Positions 49,131 through 51,435 of a stretch of DNA of 51,435 nt are shown here, one piece after another. The notes beneath the pieces are model-generated. The model was not told the origin of the DNA. It ran no database searches and worked only from the letters and a program-made list of their open reading frames with translations. The position numbers and the translations under genes are program-made. Source of the DNA: Bacteroidota bacterium (GTDB taxonomy: Bacteria > Bacteroidota > Bacteroidia > NS11-12g > UBA9320); contig JABIUV010000036.1 of assembly GCA_018700895.1 (NCBI GenBank), positions 1-51,435 of the forward strand, in the 5' to 3' direction. Numbering within the stretch: the first letter of the stretch is position 1; each line of letters begins with the position of its first letter.

Positions 49131-51389
49131 TTAAAATGTATAATTAAAAGTTATGTGAAAATTGATACCGAGGTCGTCGGCAAAGTATCTGTACCTGTTC
49201 ATATAGTCTCTGTATGAGGTGTTTAGTATATTGTTTACCCCAAGTCTAATGTGTAGTGGTGTATCCTTATATTGAGCACCCATTTCGGTGTCAAGCAAAA
49301 TATAGGCATTTGGTGTTTCGGTAAAATCTTGCTGAGGTTCAACTCTGTTTTGTTGTGCAGTATAGCTTGGGCGTATCCACCAATAGCCATTTTTGAAACC
49401 TAAAATATGAGCAAAGTTATATTTGAGTTTCCCGCTTAGTCGTTGGGCGGGTATTCCGTAAATAAATTCGTTATGCTTAACATCATTGACATAAAGTAAA
49501 GACACCTGTGCTTCAGCTATCCATTGGGCGGTAAGGCGATAGCGTGCATCTATATCAACACCCGCGTAGGTAGCATCGGTCTGTACGTAGCGAAATACAG
49601 GAAATGCACCTCTAATGCTCAATTGGGTTTCGCCGCTGGGTTGTAGGTAGATGTAGTTTTGGAAATAGTGAAAATACGGTTCTGCTTGTAATCGCAGTCT
49701 GTTGTGATTATAGTTTATGCCCCCGTTAATATCATACGAGCGTTCTTGCTCTAGGCTCAAGTCACCAAACTCCAGAGCCGCTGATCCGTGATGCAATCCA
49801 TCACTAAATAACTCATTAATATCAGGACTACGAAAGCGTGTGGCAACAGAAAGGTGTACTTTCAAATCTTCGCTTAAGCTACGCCACCCACTTATGTTAG
49901 CACTTATGCCTCGGTAGTCAAACTGATCGTTCTTTATCACACCGTCCACATAGCGATAAGTATTCGTATTCTGAATATCGTATCGTACGCCGGCTTCTAT
50001 AAGGTAGTGGTCCTCCTCCAGCGTAGCTATGCCGAATGCTCCGCCTTTGTACCTGCGGTAGTTGGGTATGAAATAGCGACCGCCAAAAATATTTTCTTGC
50101 TGCTCGCCCATTAGGCCATACTGCCAGCGTAATTGGTCTACGTGTCTGTCTATGAGTATATTTAGTTGTTGGGTAGTGAGGTTGAGGTCTAAGGCCGCAT
50201 CGGTACCGCCACGGTGATTATCAAATTCTTCACGATTGTTGATTTGTAAGGTATAGCTAGCAATCAAGCTGCCCAGTATATCGTGCTCATATTGCCATTT
50301 TAACTTTGTAGCATAGTGCTGTATGCGTTGTGATGGAGTACTTATGGTATATGTAAATGGTCGTGTGACCAAGGGTGTGTCGCTAACTAAAGCTCTGTTG
50401 AGGTCGGTTACATTGCCTATGTGTGCTGCAGCTAAGATGCCAAGTTGCTGTACAAATGCCGTGGTGTTTAGTGATAATTCACTTCTTTTCGTTTTAAAAT
50501 GAGCCAAGTGCGAACCGCTCAATTGGGCAAACGCGGTATTACTGAGTGTGTACTTAGGTGTACGTCCATCACCGTGGCGTTTGGCATTTACTACAAATCG
50601 CTGATCCAAACCAAGACTATTATTGTGGTTCTCTATTTTCAGACCTATTTGTCCTCCTTGAGTATTACTCTCGCCTTTGGCAAGAAGCGATAAGCGAGTA
50701 TAAGTACTATCGTCAAATGTAGCTGGAAGTATGCGTATCACACCACCCATAGCATCTCCGCCGTAGCGTAAGGTAGATGCTCCTTTTATGAGTTCTATAC
50801 TACCGGAACTCAGTGGGTCTATCTCGGGTGAGTGCTCGCTACCCCATTGTTGTCCTTCTTGTTTGCTATCATCATTGATTACCGATATGCGATTACTGTG
50901 CATTCCGTTTATGATAGGCTTGGCGATGGTTGTTCCTGTTTTCAGAAAGCCAACACCATTCACATTTTGCAATGCGTCACCTAAGCTGGTAGCTGCAAGG
51001 TGTTCTAGTTTCTGTGTGCTGATAAGGTGAGTAAGACGTGCTGAGGGTTCACTGTTTCCCTGGTGTCCATAATGAATTACCTCCTCAAAACTGTGGTCAT
51101 GGTGCGGAAGGTATATGGTGATAGTAGTGTCCTTTTGTAACAGAATTGGAACTAACTTAGTGTCGCAACCTACGTGGCTAACTTTAAGTACGTGTGTCCC
51201 TTTAGGCAGTTCGTCTATTCTGAAATAGCCTTCATCATCAGCTACGGAGCCAAAATTGGCAATTTTTATCACAGGAAGGCTAAGTGGTTCTTGGGTGGCA
51301 CTATCTAGCACCTGACCACGTAACGTAATCTGAGAATACGAATATGTACCTATACAGCAAAGTATAGCCACAGCGAAATAGTTTCTCAT
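49131..51389 (-). CDS. TonB-dependent outer-membrane receptor with carboxypeptidase-regulatory domain
   Basis: 752 residues. A signal peptide (MRNYFAVAILCCIGTYSYS) leads into a CarboxypepD_reg-like domain at about 22-95 (LRGQVLDSATQEPLSLPVIK, VADDEGYFRIDELPKG). The plug follows with LGDALQNVNGVG, KPIINGMHSNRI and IELIKGASTLRYGGDAMGGV. The rest is a beta barrel ending in IGI-type alternating residues and a final aromatic F (NFHITFNYTF). Histidine-rich stretches (LPHHDHSFEE, FSDGLHHGSAALEFGD) recall ZnuD-like zinc or metal receptors, so metal uptake is a reasonable inference. It precedes the lipoprotein gene by 10 nt. Upstream, 46 AT-rich bases reach the window edge. Confidence 0.92.
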   Translation of the reverse strand: MRNYFAVAILCCIGTYSYSQITLRGQVLDSATQEPLSLPVIKIANFGSVADDEGYFRIDELPKGTHVLKVSHVGCDTKLVPILLQKDTTITIYLPHHDHSFEEVIHYGHQGNSEPSARLTHLISTQKLEHLAATSLGDALQNVNGVGFLKTGTTIAKPIINGMHSNRISVINDDSKQEGQQWGSEHSPEIDPLSSGSIELIKGASTLRYGGDAMGGVIRILPATFDDSTYTRLSLLAKGESNTQGGQIGLKIENHNNSLGLDQRFVVNAKRHGDGRTPKYTLSNTAFAQLSGSHLAHFKTKRSELSLNTTAFVQQLGILAAAHIGNVTDLNRALVSDTPLVTRPFTYTISTPSQRIQHYATKLKWQYEHDILGSLIASYTLQINNREEFDNHRGGTDAALDLNLTTQQLNILIDRHVDQLRWQYGLMGEQQENIFGGRYFIPNYRRYKGGAFGIATLEEDHYLIEAGVRYDIQNTNTYRYVDGVIKNDQFDYRGISANISGWRSLSEDLKVHLSVATRFRSPDINELFSDGLHHGSAALEFGDLSLEQERSYDINGGINYNHNRLRLQAEPYFHYFQNYIYLQPSGETQLSIRGAFPVFRYVQTDATYAGVDIDARYRLTAQWIAEAQVSLLYVNDVKHNEFIYGIPAQRLSGKLKYNFAHILGFKNGYWWIRPSYTAQQNRVEPQQDFTETPNAYILLDTEMGAQYKDTPLHIRLGVNNILNTSYRDYMNRYRYFADDLGINFHITFNYTF

Positions 51390-51435
51390 ATTTGTTTGAA
51401 TATGGTGGGTATTTAATTTTATGAAATGAAAATTA

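Overview
The window is chromosomal DNA from a Bacteroidota bacterium. This rests on several independent signs: a fused LpxC-FabZ lipid A enzyme; PorX, the response-regulator/PglZ protein of the type IX secretion system (T9SS); secreted proteases with T9SS-type C-terminal sorting domains; a SusC-like TonB receptor with a carboxypeptidase-regulatory N-terminus; many TAnnTTTG promoter elements; and dispersed palindromic repeats of a kind common in this phylum. Genus or family cannot be fixed from the sequence alone. No rRNA, CRISPR array, transposase or phage gene was seen.

Layout. 0-4.7 kb (minus strand): HD phosphohydrolase, lpxD, lpxC/fabZ, lpxA and the start of an ABC ATPase, one tightly packed lipid A operon. 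4.7-9.2 kb (plus): porX, tsaE, a secreted M28 peptidase and a beta-CASP metallo-hydrolase, divergent from the lipid A operon. 9.3-12.5 kb: phosphoglucose/phosphomannose isomerase, an RluD-type pseudouridine synthase and a DUF4340-like protein. 12.7-16.0 kb: aroB-aroA-aroC, three consecutive late steps of the shikimate pathway (DHQ synthase, EPSP synthase, chorismate synthase). 16.1-18.6 kb: small secreted or membrane proteins, an alpha/beta hydrolase and a truncated DUF1761 gene. 18.7-25.6 kb: dicarboxylate symporter, a secreted M43 protease overlapping topA by one base, and a transglutaminase-like protein. 25.6-31.0 kb: a deoxyhypusine-synthase-like protein with an arginine-decarboxylase-like protein (minus), then uvrA. 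31.2-34.6 kb: a hemolysin-III (PAQR) membrane protein, a stand-alone copy of the N-terminal domain of long RluA proteins, and a DUF6909-like protein. 34.6-35.2 kb: a small GIY-YIG nuclease gene sitting exactly between two palindromic repeat elements. 35.2-39.6 kb: ABC exporter and an Lhr-like DExH helicase.

39.6-48.6 kb is an accessory and decaying zone: dispersed repeats, a surface protein that lacks its 5' end, a tRNA-like fragment with its own terminator, a frameshifted membrane gene, an MscS remnant with a nonsense codon and a broken leucine-rich-repeat gene. These are mixed with intact genes (VOC protein, 3'-5' exonuclease, hutH, an Lrp regulator). 48.6-51.4 kb: a TonB-dependent receptor with a lipoprotein partner, possibly for metal uptake.

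The most interesting signals are the GIY-YIG gene flanked by palindromic elements of modular, nested build; the near-leaderless spacing (5-9 nt) between TAnnTTTG elements and start codons at several genes; a GldL-like micro-ORF; the isolated RluA N-terminal domain; and the 2.7-kb segment bounded by direct repeats that holds a beheaded surface protein and a tRNA fragment.
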